DNA of 64,000 nt from Membranihabitans maritimus (GTDB lineage: Bacteria > Bacteroidota > Bacteroidia > Chitinophagales > Saprospiraceae), in NCBI RefSeq assembly GCF_021729145.1, contig NZ_JAJSLW010000008.1, positions 220,424 to 284,423 of the forward strand, in the 5' to 3' direction. Below, one piece after another: positions 1 to 9,169 of this stretch. The notes under the pieces were generated by a model that ran no database searches, had not been told where the DNA came from, and worked only from the letters and a program-made list of their open reading frames with translations. The position numbers and the translations under genes were made by a program. Every line of letters starts with the position of its first letter. Within the stretch, counting starts at the first letter, position 1.

Positions 1-222
1 GCCAGGGATATCCAAACCAAGTATAAGGAAATAAATGACCTGTATTTTTGGGAATACCGACCCTTAAATCGTACATATTTGGTAGGATTTCGGCGGTATG
101 AACAGGGGCAAAACTCTTATGAATTGGCAGTGAATAGTATATTTATTGATCGGTTGGAAGAGAAGATATTTCAGGAGAAAAATCGAGCGCCCGAAACGTT
201 GCGAATTACAAGAATTAAATAA
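1..222 (+). CDS. C-terminal fragment of an unidentified protein
   Basis: An open frame enters from the left edge in frame 1 and runs 73 codons to a TAA at 220-222. The visible tail is rich in aromatic and charged residues (for example YFWEYRPLNRTY near residue 15) and shows no motif I recognise. It ends four bases before the ATG of the next gene, so the two are probably co-transcribed. The start and most of the gene lie outside the window, so no function is assigned. Confidence 0.6.
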   Translation, partial: ARDIQTKYKEINDLYFWEYRPLNRTYLVGFRRYEQGQNSYELAVNSIFIDRLEEKIFQEKNRAPETLRITRIK

Positions 223-226
223 TCTA

Positions 227-3200
227 ATGGAAGAAATAACGATAATTCGAAAATGGATTCACCCCTTAAGGGTGTCTGTTGTAGTCGAAAAGAGTCGCTT
301 GGGATTGTGGTTGGTAAGTATGTTTTTGACCCTTCAACTATCAGCCCAGGATCAATTACAAAGCATACCCGATTCGGATCCGGAATACGAAAAAAGTACC
401 TTGTATCCGGCGGAAGGATTGGAAGTAAACCTGTTTGCTTCAGAGCCGATGATTGAAAAGCCTATCCAGATGAACTGGGATGAGCAAGGGCGGTTGTGGG
501 TGGTAGGAAGCAATCAATATCCCCAGCCGAAGCCGGGAGCCTTGCCATCGGGAAAAGTATATATATTGGAAGATACGGATCATGATGGCCGGGCGGATAC
601 CTCGATCGTTTTTGCGGAGGGGTTGCGAGTTCCCACGGCGGTGTTGCCGGGAGACGGGGGGGTATACGTGGCCAATTCCACCGAGGTATTACATTTGAAA
701 GATACGGATGGCGATGGGAAGGCAGATGAAAGGCATGTGATCCTATCGGGATTTGGAACCGGAGACACGCACCACTTGATTCATACCTTTCGCTGGGGGC
801 CGGACGGAAGTTTATTTTTCAATCAATCTATTTACATATACAGTCATGTGGAGACGCCATATGGAGTTAGGCGACTAGAAGGTGGAGGCGTATGGCGCTA
901 CAGAAATGAAACGAAGGAACTGGAAATATTTGCCAGAGGACTGATCAACCCATGGGGATTGCAATTCAATAAATACGGACAATCGTTTCTTACCGATGGA
1001 GCCGGTGGAGAAGGGATCAATTATGCCTTTCAGGGAGCCACATTTGCGACTGCTCCAGGTGCGGAACGGATTATCAGCGGTCTGAACCCCGGACAACCAA
1101 AACATAGTGGACTGGATATTATCACGGGGAGCCATATGCCGGGTCCCTGGAAAGGGAGTTTGATTACGAATGATTTTCGGGCGAATCGAATCAACCGGTT
1201 TTCACTGGAGAAACTGGAAAGTGGTTACGTATCCAAACAAGAAGAAGATATATTGTACTCGGATAATGTGGCCTTTCGTCCGGTGGATATTCTGGAAGGA
1301 CCGGATGGTGCGATCTATGTGGCGGACTGGTACAATCCGATTATTCAGCATGGCGAAGTGGATTTTCGGGATCCTAGACGCGACAGGGAAAATGGACGTA
1401 TCTGGCGGATTACCAAAGAAGATAGTCCATTGGTTGAAGTTCCCGATATGGGGAGTGCCTCGAGCAGGGAATTATTGGATTATTTACAGAAACCGGAGGC
1501 ATGGACACGAAACCAGGCCCGAAGGATATTGCGGGAAAGAGGAGCTGAAGAGGTTATTGAAGACCTGGAAAATTGGATTGCAGGTCTTAAATCTAGTGAC
1601 GAAAATTACCATCAGTATTTATTAGAAGCGTTTTGGGTGTATTCTTCACTTGATAAAAAAAATGAAAAAGTATTAGAAGAGTTATTAAATGCTTCAGAAC
1701 CTTTAATTCGGGCGGCCGCTGTTCGGGGATTATACTTTCAATATGAAAAGTATCCAAAAGGTATGGATTACCTTCAAAAAGCGGTCAACGATTCCGACCC
1801 TGTAGTTCGCTTAGAAGCCGTCATCGCTTTACGGAAAAGTTCGGATGCGGCGGGATCGGCATTGGCGACAGAAGTCCTGAAATACGACATGGACCCATAC
1901 CTGGATTTTGCTTTGTGGCAGACCCTGCGGGAGTTGGAGCCCATTTGGTTCGAAAGGTATCAAAAAGAAAAAGAATATTTTGGTGACGATCATAAAACAG
2001 CCTATGCCCTTAAATCGATTTCGAACGTCGAAGCTATTTCGGATTTGGTGAAAATGTATAGTGAAAACCGGGTTCCGGAGGATTATACACCGGATGTCCA
2101 TGCAGCTATTATTAAGTACGGGAGTCCGGAAGACCTGTCTGTTATATTCCATAAAATGTTTTCTGATGAGGGGAAAATAGATGAATATCTCGATGTTTTA
2201 ATAGCAGCAGCGGAGCAGCGCGATGTGAAGCCGGATGTAGAATACTCCGAGATTAAAACCTTATTCCAACAGGGGGATTTTTTAATTGAAGATAAAGCTA
2301 TCACCCTGGCAAGTCTTTGGAAATTGAGCCAATTCAGACCTGTATTTATCGAATGGGCCGAAAGTGATAATGTAGATAAGATCCAATCGGGGGTAACTGC
2401 CATAGCCCGTTTAGCAGACGAAGAGAGTGAAAATCTTCTTATCGAATTTACGAAATCGGGACAGAAACTTGATTTGCAAATGGCGGCTATTCATCAATTA
2501 ATTCCTATGGATGCGCAGCAGGCAGCTAAAAGTGCGGTGTCCCTTCTTGCTGATCTTGAAGATGAAGGAAAAATAAAGGAAATATTGTCTTCCTTTTATT
2601 GGAATGAAAACGGCTTAAAAAAATTGGTGGAAGCATTGTCCGTAGGAGAAGTTCCCGATCTGGTTTCCAAAGTGGGATTGGAAGCCATTGGCTCTATGTC
2701 AAACCGCCGGAAAGAAAATCCGGATATTATGGCATTGACAGGTTTGTTGAAAAAAGGGGATTTTACATTGGCAAAACCGACGATGCCGCAGGAATTAAAT
2801 GAACGGGAGGCGGATCGGTTGGAATTGGATGTAAAAGCGTACGGAGATGCATCCCGAGGTGAACTTGTGTACCGGGAATTGGGATGTGCCAGTTGCCACT
2901 CAATCGGGGGTGCCGGAGGTAAACTGGGTACGGATTTGAGTAGTTTGGGGGCGAATGCACCTACAGATTACATAATTAGTAGTGTATTGAAACCGGGCAA
3001 TGAAATAAAGGACGGGTATGAACTCAACCAGGTCATCAAGAAAAATGGGAACGTCGTGATGGGGTATAAAGTTCGGGAGACGGAGGCTGAATTAGTGTTG
3101 CGGGACGTAGCGGGGAATGAAGTGTCGGTTCCCAAGTATCAAATTAATACGCATCAAAATGTACCGGGTTCCTTGATGCCACCGGGGTTAACGAGCCGAT

Positions 3201-3721
3201 TGTCTCGCGAGGAATTTGTAGACTTAATAGGTTTTTTGTCGAAGATCGGAGAGCCAGGCGACTTTAGGGTTCCAACAAACAATTACATACGATATTGGGA
3301 GGCATTGACACTGGATGAAGCTGAGGAAAAAGAAATTAATAGTAATGGTTGGTCTGTAGTAGCACAGCAGCCTGGAGAATATAATTGGACACCCATTTAT
3401 AGCAAGGTATCAGGCGGACTTCCGCTGGAAGAAGTTAAAAGGTATGATACAGAAGCAGGGCAGAAGGTTCTTCGGTTTAGAATGGAAGTGTTGAGTGCAG
3501 GTAATGTAGAAGTCTATTTTTCGGGGGCAACGGTAAGGGAAGTATGGATGGCCGGGCAAAAACTTGATATGGCTTCAGCAGGGGTACGAACAGAGCTGGA
3601 AGAAGGTATTTATGAGGTGATCGTTATTTTGGAGGGGCCGGAGGCTAACGAATTTAAAGTAGAAATCCCGGAAGGTGAGGGGAGTAAAGGAAGAGCTAAA
3701 CCGATTCAAGGGGCTCGTTAA
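227..3721 (+). CDS. PVC-type membrane-bound dehydrogenase with HEAT repeats and C-terminal haem-binding (CxxCH) domain
   Basis: This is an exported protein of about 1164 residues. I chose the ATG at 227 because it follows the upstream stop directly; an in-frame ATG at 146 would overlap the previous gene by 77 bases. A signal peptide ends near residue 41 (LSAQ). Residues about 55-430 match the Pirellula/Verrucomicrobium-type membrane-bound dehydrogenase beta-propeller, including 'LFASEPMIEKPIQMNWDEQG' and two Asp-rich calcium-type loops (DTDHDGRAD, DTDGDGKAD). Alpha-helical HEAT-like repeats follow. A c-type haem motif CASCH lies at residues 887-891, inside the putative haem-binding domain typical of this family. 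The last ~130 residues look like a beta-sandwich. The protein probably oxidises a sugar or alcohol outside the cytoplasm and passes electrons to its own haem (inference). The azurin-like gene 39 bases downstream is a plausible acceptor. Confidence 0.9.
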   Translation: MEEITIIRKWIHPLRVSVVVEKSRLGLWLVSMFLTLQLSAQDQLQSIPDSDPEYEKSTLYPAEGLEVNLFASEPMIEKPIQMNWDEQGRLWVVGSNQYPQPKPGALPSGKVYILEDTDHDGRADTSIVFAEGLRVPTAVLPGDGGVYVANSTEVLHLKDTDGDGKADERHVILSGFGTGDTHHLIHTFRWGPDGSLFFNQSIYIYSHVETPYGVRRLEGGGVWRYRNETKELEIFARGLINPWGLQFNKYGQSFLTDGAGGEGINYAFQGATFATAPGAERIISGLNPGQPKHSGLDIITGSHMPGPWKGSLITNDFRANRINRFSLEKLESGYVSKQEEDILYSDNVAFRPVDILEGPDGAIYVADWYNPIIQHGEVDFRDPRRDRENGRIWRITKEDSPLVEVPDMGSASSRELLDYLQKPEAWTRNQARRILRERGAEEVIEDLENWIAGLKSSDENYHQYLLEAFWVYSSLDKKNEKVLEELLNASEPLIRAAAVRGLYFQYEKYPKGMDYLQKAVNDSDPVVRLEAVIALRKSSDAAGSALATEVLKYDMDPYLDFALWQTLRELEPIWFERYQKEKEYFGDDHKTAYALKSISNVEAISDLVKMYSENRVPEDYTPDVHAAIIKYGSPEDLSVIFHKMFSDEGKIDEYLDVLIAAAEQRDVKPDVEYSEIKTLFQQGDFLIEDKAITLASLWKLSQFRPVFIEWAESDNVDKIQSGVTAIARLADEESENLLIEFTKSGQKLDLQMAAIHQLIPMDAQQAAKSAVSLLADLEDEGKIKEILSSFYWNENGLKKLVEALSVGEVPDLVSKVGLEAIGSMSNRRKENPDIMALTGLLKKGDFTLAKPTMPQELNEREADRLELDVKAYGDASRGELVYRELGCASCHSIGGAGGKLGTDLSSLGANAPTDYIISSVLKPGNEIKDGYELNQVIKKNGNVVMGYKVRETEAELVLRDVAGNEVSVPKYQINTHQNVPGSLMPPGLTSRLSREEFVDLIGFLSKIGEPGDFRVPTNNYIRYWEALTLDEAEEKEINSNGWSVVAQQPGEYNWTPIYSKVSGGLPLEEVKRYDTEAGQKVLRFRMEVLSAGNVEVYFSGATVREVWMAGQKLDMASAGVRTELEEGIYEVIVILEGPEANEFKVEIPEGEGSKGRAKPIQGAR

Positions 3722-3760
3722 ATAGGTTGAAATAAGTTAATTTTTAGATAAAGACAGGAA

Positions 3761-4234
3761 ATGAGAGGACTTATAATTGTTTTAGGATTAATGATTGGTA
3801 GCCTTCAATTACAGGGAAAGGATTATAGAACCGAAGGTATTGCAAGAACAGCGGTAGATACGCAGGTTGTCGAACTGGGTGTGCTTCAGGGGCAGATGAA
3901 GTATGATAAAGCCGAGATTACGGTTCAGTCTGGGCAACCTGTTGCTATTGTATTCAAGAATAATGACATAATGTTGCACAATATATTGATCTTGAAGCCC
4001 GGGACTACGGACAAGGTGGGCATGGCCGCTGATAAAATGGTAAGCCAGCCGGATGCCCAGGAAAAAGGGTATGTCCCTGAAATGGAAGAAATCCTGTATT
4101 CTTCTCCGTTGGTGAATCCCGGAGCGACGTACCGGTTGAAATTTACCGCACCGAAAGAAAAGGGCATGTATCCATTTATCTGTACTTTCCCAGGGCACTG
4201 GCGGATTATGCAAGGGGTATTGAAGGTGGAGTAG
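3761..4234 (+). CDS. Secreted azurin/plastocyanin-like cupredoxin
   Basis: This 157-residue protein has a signal peptide (about residues 1-19) and a single cupredoxin domain. Type-1 copper ligands are visible: His73 in MLHN, then Cys141, His146 and Met150 in the C-terminal CTFPGHWRIM segment. The Cys-x4-His-x3-Met spacing is that of azurin. It should carry single electrons in the periplasm or at the surface. It follows the dehydrogenase/cytochrome gene at 227 by 39 bases with no obvious terminator between them, so it probably accepts electrons from that enzyme. A closely related domain is fused to the end of the protein at 49921-53403, which supports the pairing. Confidence 0.9.
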   Translation: MRGLIIVLGLMIGSLQLQGKDYRTEGIARTAVDTQVVELGVLQGQMKYDKAEITVQSGQPVAIVFKNNDIMLHNILILKPGTTDKVGMAADKMVSQPDAQEKGYVPEMEEILYSSPLVNPGATYRLKFTAPKEKGMYPFICTFPGHWRIMQGVLKVE

Positions 4235-4284
4235 GAATTTTTTTGTAATTTGTATTTTTGATTAAGAAGAAAAAATATATGAAT

Positions 4285-4820
4285 TGGCTTGTGCCCTTTC
4301 AGGGCTCTGATTAGTGGCCTTGTCTTTTCGTAGCTTGCACCCTACGTTTTATAATATCGCCCTTTCAGGGCTGAGATTATTGTAAGGCTGCACCCTACGT
4401 TGTATGATATCAGTCTTTTCCTAAAAGGGTCCTAATGGGGTCAGGACTATGTCTGTGCTTATGTGTTGTATAGTAGGAGTAAAGGGAAATTGTTAAAGAG
4501 GTAATAGTTTTTGGATACAAGCACATCTGCCCCGAACTGGGGGAAGGGCGCCCGATAAGGTATGAGATGAAGAAATGTGGAGTTCAGGAGTAAGCCACGA
4601 GTTCGTACCGTATGGCCTGTAACCAGTTTTGGTGCAAATGATCAGGTAGCCGAAGAAGGCCCGAAGGTGACATGATCTGATAACAATGGGTGCTGGCCAT
4701 CGAAGAAAATGGTATATATACAACTAAAAGCCCCGAAGAGGGCGTAATCCGGTAACGATGGGTGTAGCCCATCGACTTGCGGTAAGAATACATTCTTGAG
4801 CCCTGAAAGGGTGTAAGCAA
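4285..4820. repeat. Cluster of palindromic REP-like repeats
   Basis: This gene-free stretch is built from short repeats. GCCCTTTCAGGGCT-type palindromes occur at 4291-4306 and 4358-4373, and the inverted form AGCCCTGAAAGGG at 4800-4812, so the block is bounded by inverted copies. A direct repeat GCACCCTACGTTNTATRATA occurs at 4337 and 4390. A roughly 49-base unit ending in ATGGGTG(N)4-5CCATCGA appears at about 4650-4700 and again at 4730-4777. No transposase is present here. RAYT-type transposases, which spread such elements in Bacteroidota, are at 47868 and 48931. Confidence 0.75.
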
Positions 4821-4841
4821 ATTCGCAATAAAATTAAAACC

Positions 4842-6290
4842 ATGAAAGGAAAAGTACTTATTAGTATATTAGTTTTAGTTCTATCCACACTTTGTGTTTA
4901 CAGCCAGGATTCCCGGCCCAACGTAGTCTTTATCCTGGCAGACGACCTGGGGTGGGCTGATTTACCGGTTTACGGTAATGAATTCAATGAAGCACCCAAT
5001 ATCGAACGTTTGGCAGAGGAGGGTATGACTTTTACGAATGCATATGCAGCTGCTCCGGTTTGTTCACCCACCCGTGCAAGTATTATTTCAGGTCAATACC
5101 CGGCAAGGGTAGGAATTACGGACTTTATTACAGGCCATTGGCGACCATACGAAGAGGTTATTGTACCCAAAAATCGAACTCAGTATTTACCCCAAAATAT
5201 TTACACCATTGGTGAAGCCATGAAAGACGCCGGATACGCAACTGGATATTTTGGAAAATGGCATTTAGGGAATGATGCGGATCACCACCCGGCATCACAG
5301 GGATTTGATGATGCAAATATTGTGCAAGGTTACTACAACAGCCGGGTGACTCCTGACCGGGAAGAATATGCAAATGAGCGACTTTCTGACCGAATCACCC
5401 ACTTTGGAACGGATTTTATTGAAACAAATAAAGCCAATCCGTTCTTTCTATTTCTTGCGCATTACGACGTACATGTCCAGTTGGATGCAGATAACGACCT
5501 GATTAATAAATACCTGGATAAAGAAAAAGTAGATGGTTATCCGTGTAATGCCATTTATGCTGCCATGATAGAGCACATTGACCGCAGCGTGGCGACGGTA
5601 GTGGAAAAATTAAAAACGGAAGGCCTGAACGATAATACCGTTGTGATTTTCTTTTCGGATAATGGCGGATTAATAAGTCGTTTTGACAGAATCCCACTGG
5701 TTGCGAAGTCAAAGGAAGATATTTACAGAGACAACCCTTTAAAATATATCGCTTCTTCAAATGCCCCATTGAGATCTGAAAAGGGAACAGTTTATGAAGG
5801 AGGTATTCGCGAACCGTTGATAGTTAAATGGCCGGATAAAATTCGTCCAGGTACGAAAAGTGAAGCGCTGGTAAGCAGTGTAGATTTTTTTCCTACGCTA
5901 TTAGACCTGGTGGATGCTCCATTACCTTCAGATCAAATCCTGGATGGCAAATCACTTTTACCTGAATTTGGGCCGGGAAATGGTGATGACCAAAGGAGTA
6001 TTTTTTGGCATTATCCGGTATATCATCATGGAGAACCTGCAGGGGCTGTGCGGAAAGGGAATTGGAAACTGATTGAGAATTTGGTGAATAGAAAAACATA
6101 TCTATACAATTTGAAGTATGATATCAGTGAAGGAAATGATCTTTCTGATTTATACCCGGATAAAAAGCAAGAATTACTATCCCTGTTAAAAAACTGGCAA
6201 AAGGATGTAAAGGCGGAATTTCCGGAACCCAACCCGCATTTTGATAAAAATAGACGATATGAATGGGGTATTCATCCTGATCGAAAATAA
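4842..6290 (+). CDS. Secreted S1 family sulfatase
   Basis: This 482-residue sulfatase has an N-terminal signal peptide ending near residue 22 (VYSQ). The formylglycine motif CSPTR starts at Cys74, the residue expected to be converted to formylglycine by a maturation enzyme not present in this window. Metal ligands Asp34/Asp35 (ILADDLG), the GKWHLG motif (Lys139, His141) and a later FSDNGG motif are all present, so the enzyme should be active. It removes sulfate esters from a carbohydrate in the periplasm or at the surface; the exact substrate cannot be read from sequence. It lies alone between a repeat cluster and a long intergenic region, about 600 bases after the PVC dehydrogenase/azurin pair. 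Confidence 0.95.
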   Translation: MKGKVLISILVLVLSTLCVYSQDSRPNVVFILADDLGWADLPVYGNEFNEAPNIERLAEEGMTFTNAYAAAPVCSPTRASIISGQYPARVGITDFITGHWRPYEEVIVPKNRTQYLPQNIYTIGEAMKDAGYATGYFGKWHLGNDADHHPASQGFDDANIVQGYYNSRVTPDREEYANERLSDRITHFGTDFIETNKANPFFLFLAHYDVHVQLDADNDLINKYLDKEKVDGYPCNAIYAAMIEHIDRSVATVVEKLKTEGLNDNTVVIFFSDNGGLISRFDRIPLVAKSKEDIYRDNPLKYIASSNAPLRSEKGTVYEGGIREPLIVKWPDKIRPGTKSEALVSSVDFFPTLLDLVDAPLPSDQILDGKSLLPEFGPGNGDDQRSIFWHYPVYHHGEPAGAVRKGNWKLIENLVNRKTYLYNLKYDISEGNDLSDLYPDKKQELLSLLKNWQKDVKAEFPEPNPHFDKNRRYEWGIHPDRK

Positions 6291-6903
6291 AAAACTTTGC
6301 CCGACAAATTAATTTCTGATCAAGAGGAAGGTGGCTTGACAAGATTTACCCGTTACTGGCGTTCATGCCATTCCTGCCATTTGCTGGCACCATCCTGTGA
6401 TTATTATCAGGATAAAGAAAGGGGGAGGGAGTTTACACTTTTCATGCTTGTGATGGAATGAATGATTTAGACTTACTATTACCACTAGAAAGCAGGAACT
6501 ATCTTCCTTCAAATAATTCTTATCGAACTACTCCGTAATCACCATTTTCATGCTGATTTTTACTTTTTTCAAGAAGTCTAAATCCTATATTTACATCAGC
6601 TTAAGATTAAAAAACCGGATAGTTTTTTCTTTTGTCAAACTTATATCAAAAAGTCTATAAAATGCTATTTAAATTGAATAGGTTATCTGAGATTGTATCG
6701 TTAAAAATCCTTGTCTTCCCGTAAGCATACGGGATGACTACGTTTTTTAACTCACTTTCACAGAAAATCCATTTCAAGTTTATGCTGCACCATATAAGCT
6801 ATTTGATATTACTATCCGGCATTAATCCAGTAAATAAATTATTTATATTATTATTCCGCAAGCCATAGGAAAATTAGGAATAAAATAATGCACGTCAGGA
6901 GTT
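6291..6903. other. Intergenic region containing palindromic element copy A
   Basis: There is no coding sequence here. Just after the sulfatase are two small hairpins (TGCCATTTGCTGGCA near 6377, and ATCCTG/CAGGAT arms near 6391-6412) without a clear T-tract. The 6644-6808 segment is a mobile palindromic element described separately. The nine-base sequence CCGGATAGT and its reverse complement flank that element at 6614-6622 and 6811-6819. Confidence 0.6.
6644..6808 (-). mobile_element. Palindromic MITE-like element, copy A (165 bp)
   Basis: This segment is the reverse complement of the elements at 56684-56841 and 63303-63459. Long blocks are shared, for example GCATAAACTTGAAATGGATT and AAAACGTAGTCAT. 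Its ends form a terminal inverted repeat (TATCAAAAAGTCTATAAAATGC against TATCAAATAGCTTATATGGTGC), and the centre is a perfect hairpin CCCGTAAGCATACGGG. TTA flanks it directly on both sides (6641-6643 and 6809-6811; TAA in the element's own orientation), consistent with a 3-bp target duplication. It encodes no protein. Confidence 0.8.
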
Positions 6904-7458
6904 TTATTTACTGTTACCTTTTCCGTTGCCAATACCTCCGTTTCCTTTTCCATTATTGAATATCTTATTAATAAATCCAAAAGGTAAACATGCTGTAACG
7001 GTATTAATTAATGTTTCCTGGTCAGGTATTTCCTGCAAAGTACCGTCCTTGTGTCTTAGAGTAATAGGATACATAACCTCAGGGATCACTTCGGATTCAT
7101 CGAAATGCAATTTTAGATCTTTTTTTAGTTCGGTGACCCCATCATATGTGACTTGTGTACTGTCCGGGTAGGTAAGTGTTATTGGAGGAACTAATTCGAA
7201 GCATTGCCGGAATAGACCAATTGGAATTCCTCTATGCCAGGTACCTTTCCCATCCGTATTAATGACATCTTCCAATTGAAAAGTAGAATCAAAAAGTTCG
7301 TCAATTGAAAAGGAAGAGTCGACCAATTTTGATTTGTTTTTTCTTAAATCCTGATCCATGAATTCATTCAATGGGTCTTTTTCACACGATGAAATGAAAA
7401 AACATAGTACGACAAAAGACAAAGCAAGTACTGATAAGCTTGAAAATTTTTTGAGCAT
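6904..7458 (-). CDS. Hypothetical lipoprotein with Gly/Lys/Asn-rich tail
   Basis: This 184-residue protein has a lipoprotein signal with a lipobox ending at the cysteine of ISSC (about residue 25), so it should be anchored to a membrane. The body contains two similar segments around CFELVPPITLTYPD and EVMYPITLRHKDG, suggesting an internally repeated beta-rich domain common in uncharacterised Bacteroidota lipoproteins. The last 18 residues are a low-complexity GKGN/GIGN tail. It is transcribed divergently from the ECF sigma factor at 7663, so the two may be co-regulated (inference). No function is known to me. Confidence 0.75.
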   Translation of the reverse strand: MLKKFSSLSVLALSFVVLCFFISSCEKDPLNEFMDQDLRKNKSKLVDSSFSIDELFDSTFQLEDVINTDGKGTWHRGIPIGLFRQCFELVPPITLTYPDSTQVTYDGVTELKKDLKLHFDESEVIPEVMYPITLRHKDGTLQEIPDQETLINTVTACLPFGFINKIFNNGKGNGGIGNGKGNSK

Positions 7459-7662
7459 GGTATGAAATTTTTGATTTAGAATAATGTTTCATACCGTTAA
7501 AACATGAAATGACTGATTGTAACCGAAATAAAAATATTTTAACAATATTAATTAAGAGACTTTATGTACTGTCGAAATATTGTAGCCGTTTTAATTTTCT
7601 ATGGTTTAATACATTGTGTTAAAGCACTTTGTGAAGAGTTTAAATTGAAAATTAACAAAGAC

Positions 7663-8229
7663 ATGCGCGATATTGACCTATGGAAGCAATTGTGTGCTGG
7701 TGACAAAAACGCAATGAAAAAAATATATGATAATTATGCCAAAGTCATTCTACAATATGGATATAAAATTTGTAAGGACCGACCTGTTGTTGAAGATGCC
7801 CTTCAGGAGATTTTTATTCATTGCTGGGAAAAGAGGAAAACATTGCCAGAAGTATTTCACATCAAATCTTATATGTTTACGGCGATTCGAAGAAAGATAT
7901 ACAGGAAGATGAATTATAGACCTGAATGGAAATCCTTGGAGGAAAATGATTCGGGATTTTTTGATCCTGGTTTTAATATTAACAATAGGTTTTTTCATAA
8001 TACTGAGGGGGATAAAAAACTAATAGATAAGGTTCGGAAAACAATTACGCAACTCAGTACCCGACAAAAAGAAATCGTCTATTTAATGTATTTTGAAGGT
8101 ATGGATTACGAAGAGATCGAACAAATAATGGGTATAAAATACCAATCGTCTCGAAATTTACTTTCTAAGGCTTTAAAAAATCTCAGGGATCTCAGTGTCC
8201 TTGTATTATTCATTTCATTTTTTCAATAA
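7663..8229 (+). CDS. ECF-type RNA polymerase sigma factor
   Basis: This is a sigma-70 family factor of the extracytoplasmic-function class, about 188 residues from the chosen ATG at 7663. An in-frame ATG at 7564 would add 33 residues that look unlike the family. Region 2 contains EDALQEIFIHCWEKR, and region 4 contains the helix-turn-helix with MDYEEIEQIMGIKYQSSRNLL. The extreme C-terminus is hydrophobic (VLVLFISFF). It directs transcription of a stimulus-specific gene set. A full FecR anti-sigma partner is missing; only a short FecR-N-like stub is found at 8846. The HExxH lipoprotein in between may be part of the same unit. Confidence 0.9.
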   Translation: MRDIDLWKQLCAGDKNAMKKIYDNYAKVILQYGYKICKDRPVVEDALQEIFIHCWEKRKTLPEVFHIKSYMFTAIRRKIYRKMNYRPEWKSLEENDSGFFDPGFNINNRFFHNTEGDKKLIDKVRKTITQLSTRQKEIVYLMYFEGMDYEEIEQIMGIKYQSSRNLLSKALKNLRDLSVLVLFISFFQ

Positions 8230-8326
8230 AGTCATAGGGTACAATTCCTCAATAGATGTGTCTAATAAATAATAGACAATAGAATAAATTAAAATGATTA
8301 ACGGGCAAACATAAAATTTCCTCACT

Positions 8327-8827
8327 TTGAATATTTCTATTACAGTTACTATTTTTCTCAAATATTTGTGTTTTTTGTTTATGCCTGTTATATTTATTAC
8401 TTGTTCATTGAGTGAATATAATTTACATAATAATGCACCTACCGACCCGGCTATTCAAGAATATTTTGATCGATTTGAGACAGAAGCCTCCTTCTTCGGA
8501 TTGGAATTTGATGTGGCAGGAAAGAATATTTATGGGATAATTAGTGATCTTGACAGTAATAGAATTGGGAATTGCAGTTTTAGTAAAAATCATCCCCGAA
8601 GAATAACAATTGATCGCGAATACTGGGACGGAGCAAATGATATGGAACGGGAGTATGTCATATTTCATGAACTGGGGCATTGTTACCTTGAAAGAATACA
8701 CGACAATAGTAAAAGTGGCAGTGGAATGTGCAGGAGTATTATGCAAAGTGGTGAAAGTGATTGTTATTTAATATACAATGATAAGACTAGGGATTATTAC
8801 CTTAAAGAACTTTTTAATAGATTGTAA
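8327..8827 (+). CDS. Putative zinc metallopeptidase lipoprotein (HExxH)
   Basis: The protein is about 166 residues if it starts at the TTG at 8327, which is favoured because it gives a full lipoprotein signal with lipobox cysteine 26 (FITC). The first in-frame ATG (8381) would leave only an eight-residue leader. The sequence has FHELGHCYLERIH: zinc ligands His114 and His118, catalytic Glu115, and a possible third ligand His125. SIM at residues 137-139 resembles the Met-turn of metzincins, although the third histidine is one residue further away than in the classical HExxHxxGxxH. It sits between an ECF sigma factor and a FecR-like stub, so it could take part in signal-dependent proteolysis (speculative). 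Confidence 0.7.
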   Translation: MNISITVTIFLKYLCFLFMPVIFITCSLSEYNLHNNAPTDPAIQEYFDRFETEASFFGLEFDVAGKNIYGIISDLDSNRIGNCSFSKNHPRRITIDREYWDGANDMEREYVIFHELGHCYLERIHDNSKSGSGMCRSIMQSGESDCYLIYNDKTRDYYLKELFNRL

Positions 8828-8845
8828 TGCTAAACTCTGAAATCT

Positions 8846-9103
8846 ATGAAGAGAAAATTTACTCTTTACGATTTAATTCAAAATACAGATTTTGTTCAAT
8901 GGGTCAGGACGGGAAAGGAAGAATCCTTTTCCTGGAATGAATGGATAACCCATGATCCTGAAAACAAGAAAAAGGTGAGAATCGCAAAATCTATTGTTTT
9001 ATCTATTGAATCGCAAGATGAAAAAATATCTTCTGAAAAATTGACAACAATCTGGAAAGTAATAGAGGATGAGATGAAGGATGATTCTATGGACTTAGAA
9101 TGA
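8846..9103 (+). CDS. FecR-like anti-sigma N-terminal domain stub
   Basis: This 85-residue protein resembles the cytoplasmic N-terminal region of FecR-family anti-sigma factors, with the typical pattern of a short helix (DFVQWVRTG), an acidic/Trp segment (SFSWNEWITHDPENKKKV) and a following helix. A normal FecR protein continues with a membrane helix and a periplasmic FecR domain, to about 300-350 residues. Here the frame ends at a TGA after MDLE and nothing recognisable follows. It could be a soluble sigma-binding inhibitor for the factor at 7663, or a truncated remnant. Signal input through the membrane would be impossible for this version. Confidence 0.6.
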   Translation: MKRKFTLYDLIQNTDFVQWVRTGKEESFSWNEWITHDPENKKKVRIAKSIVLSIESQDEKISSEKLTTIWKVIEDEMKDDSMDLE

Positions 9104-9169
9104 AATTGGTTTTTTGTAATTCTTATGGTTAGAAACTCTTTATAAATAATTTTTGTATTAACAATACCT

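Noticed and set aside
1170..1625. A 151-codon frame inside the first dehydrogenase gene, and similar long antisense frames inside other genes
   Set aside because: They lie entirely within well-supported genes in other frames and show no independent family features.
4493..4820. Minus-strand open frames of 76 and 78 codons over the repeat cluster
   Set aside because: They coincide with repeat units, have no recognisable start context or homology pattern, and are better explained by the repeats.
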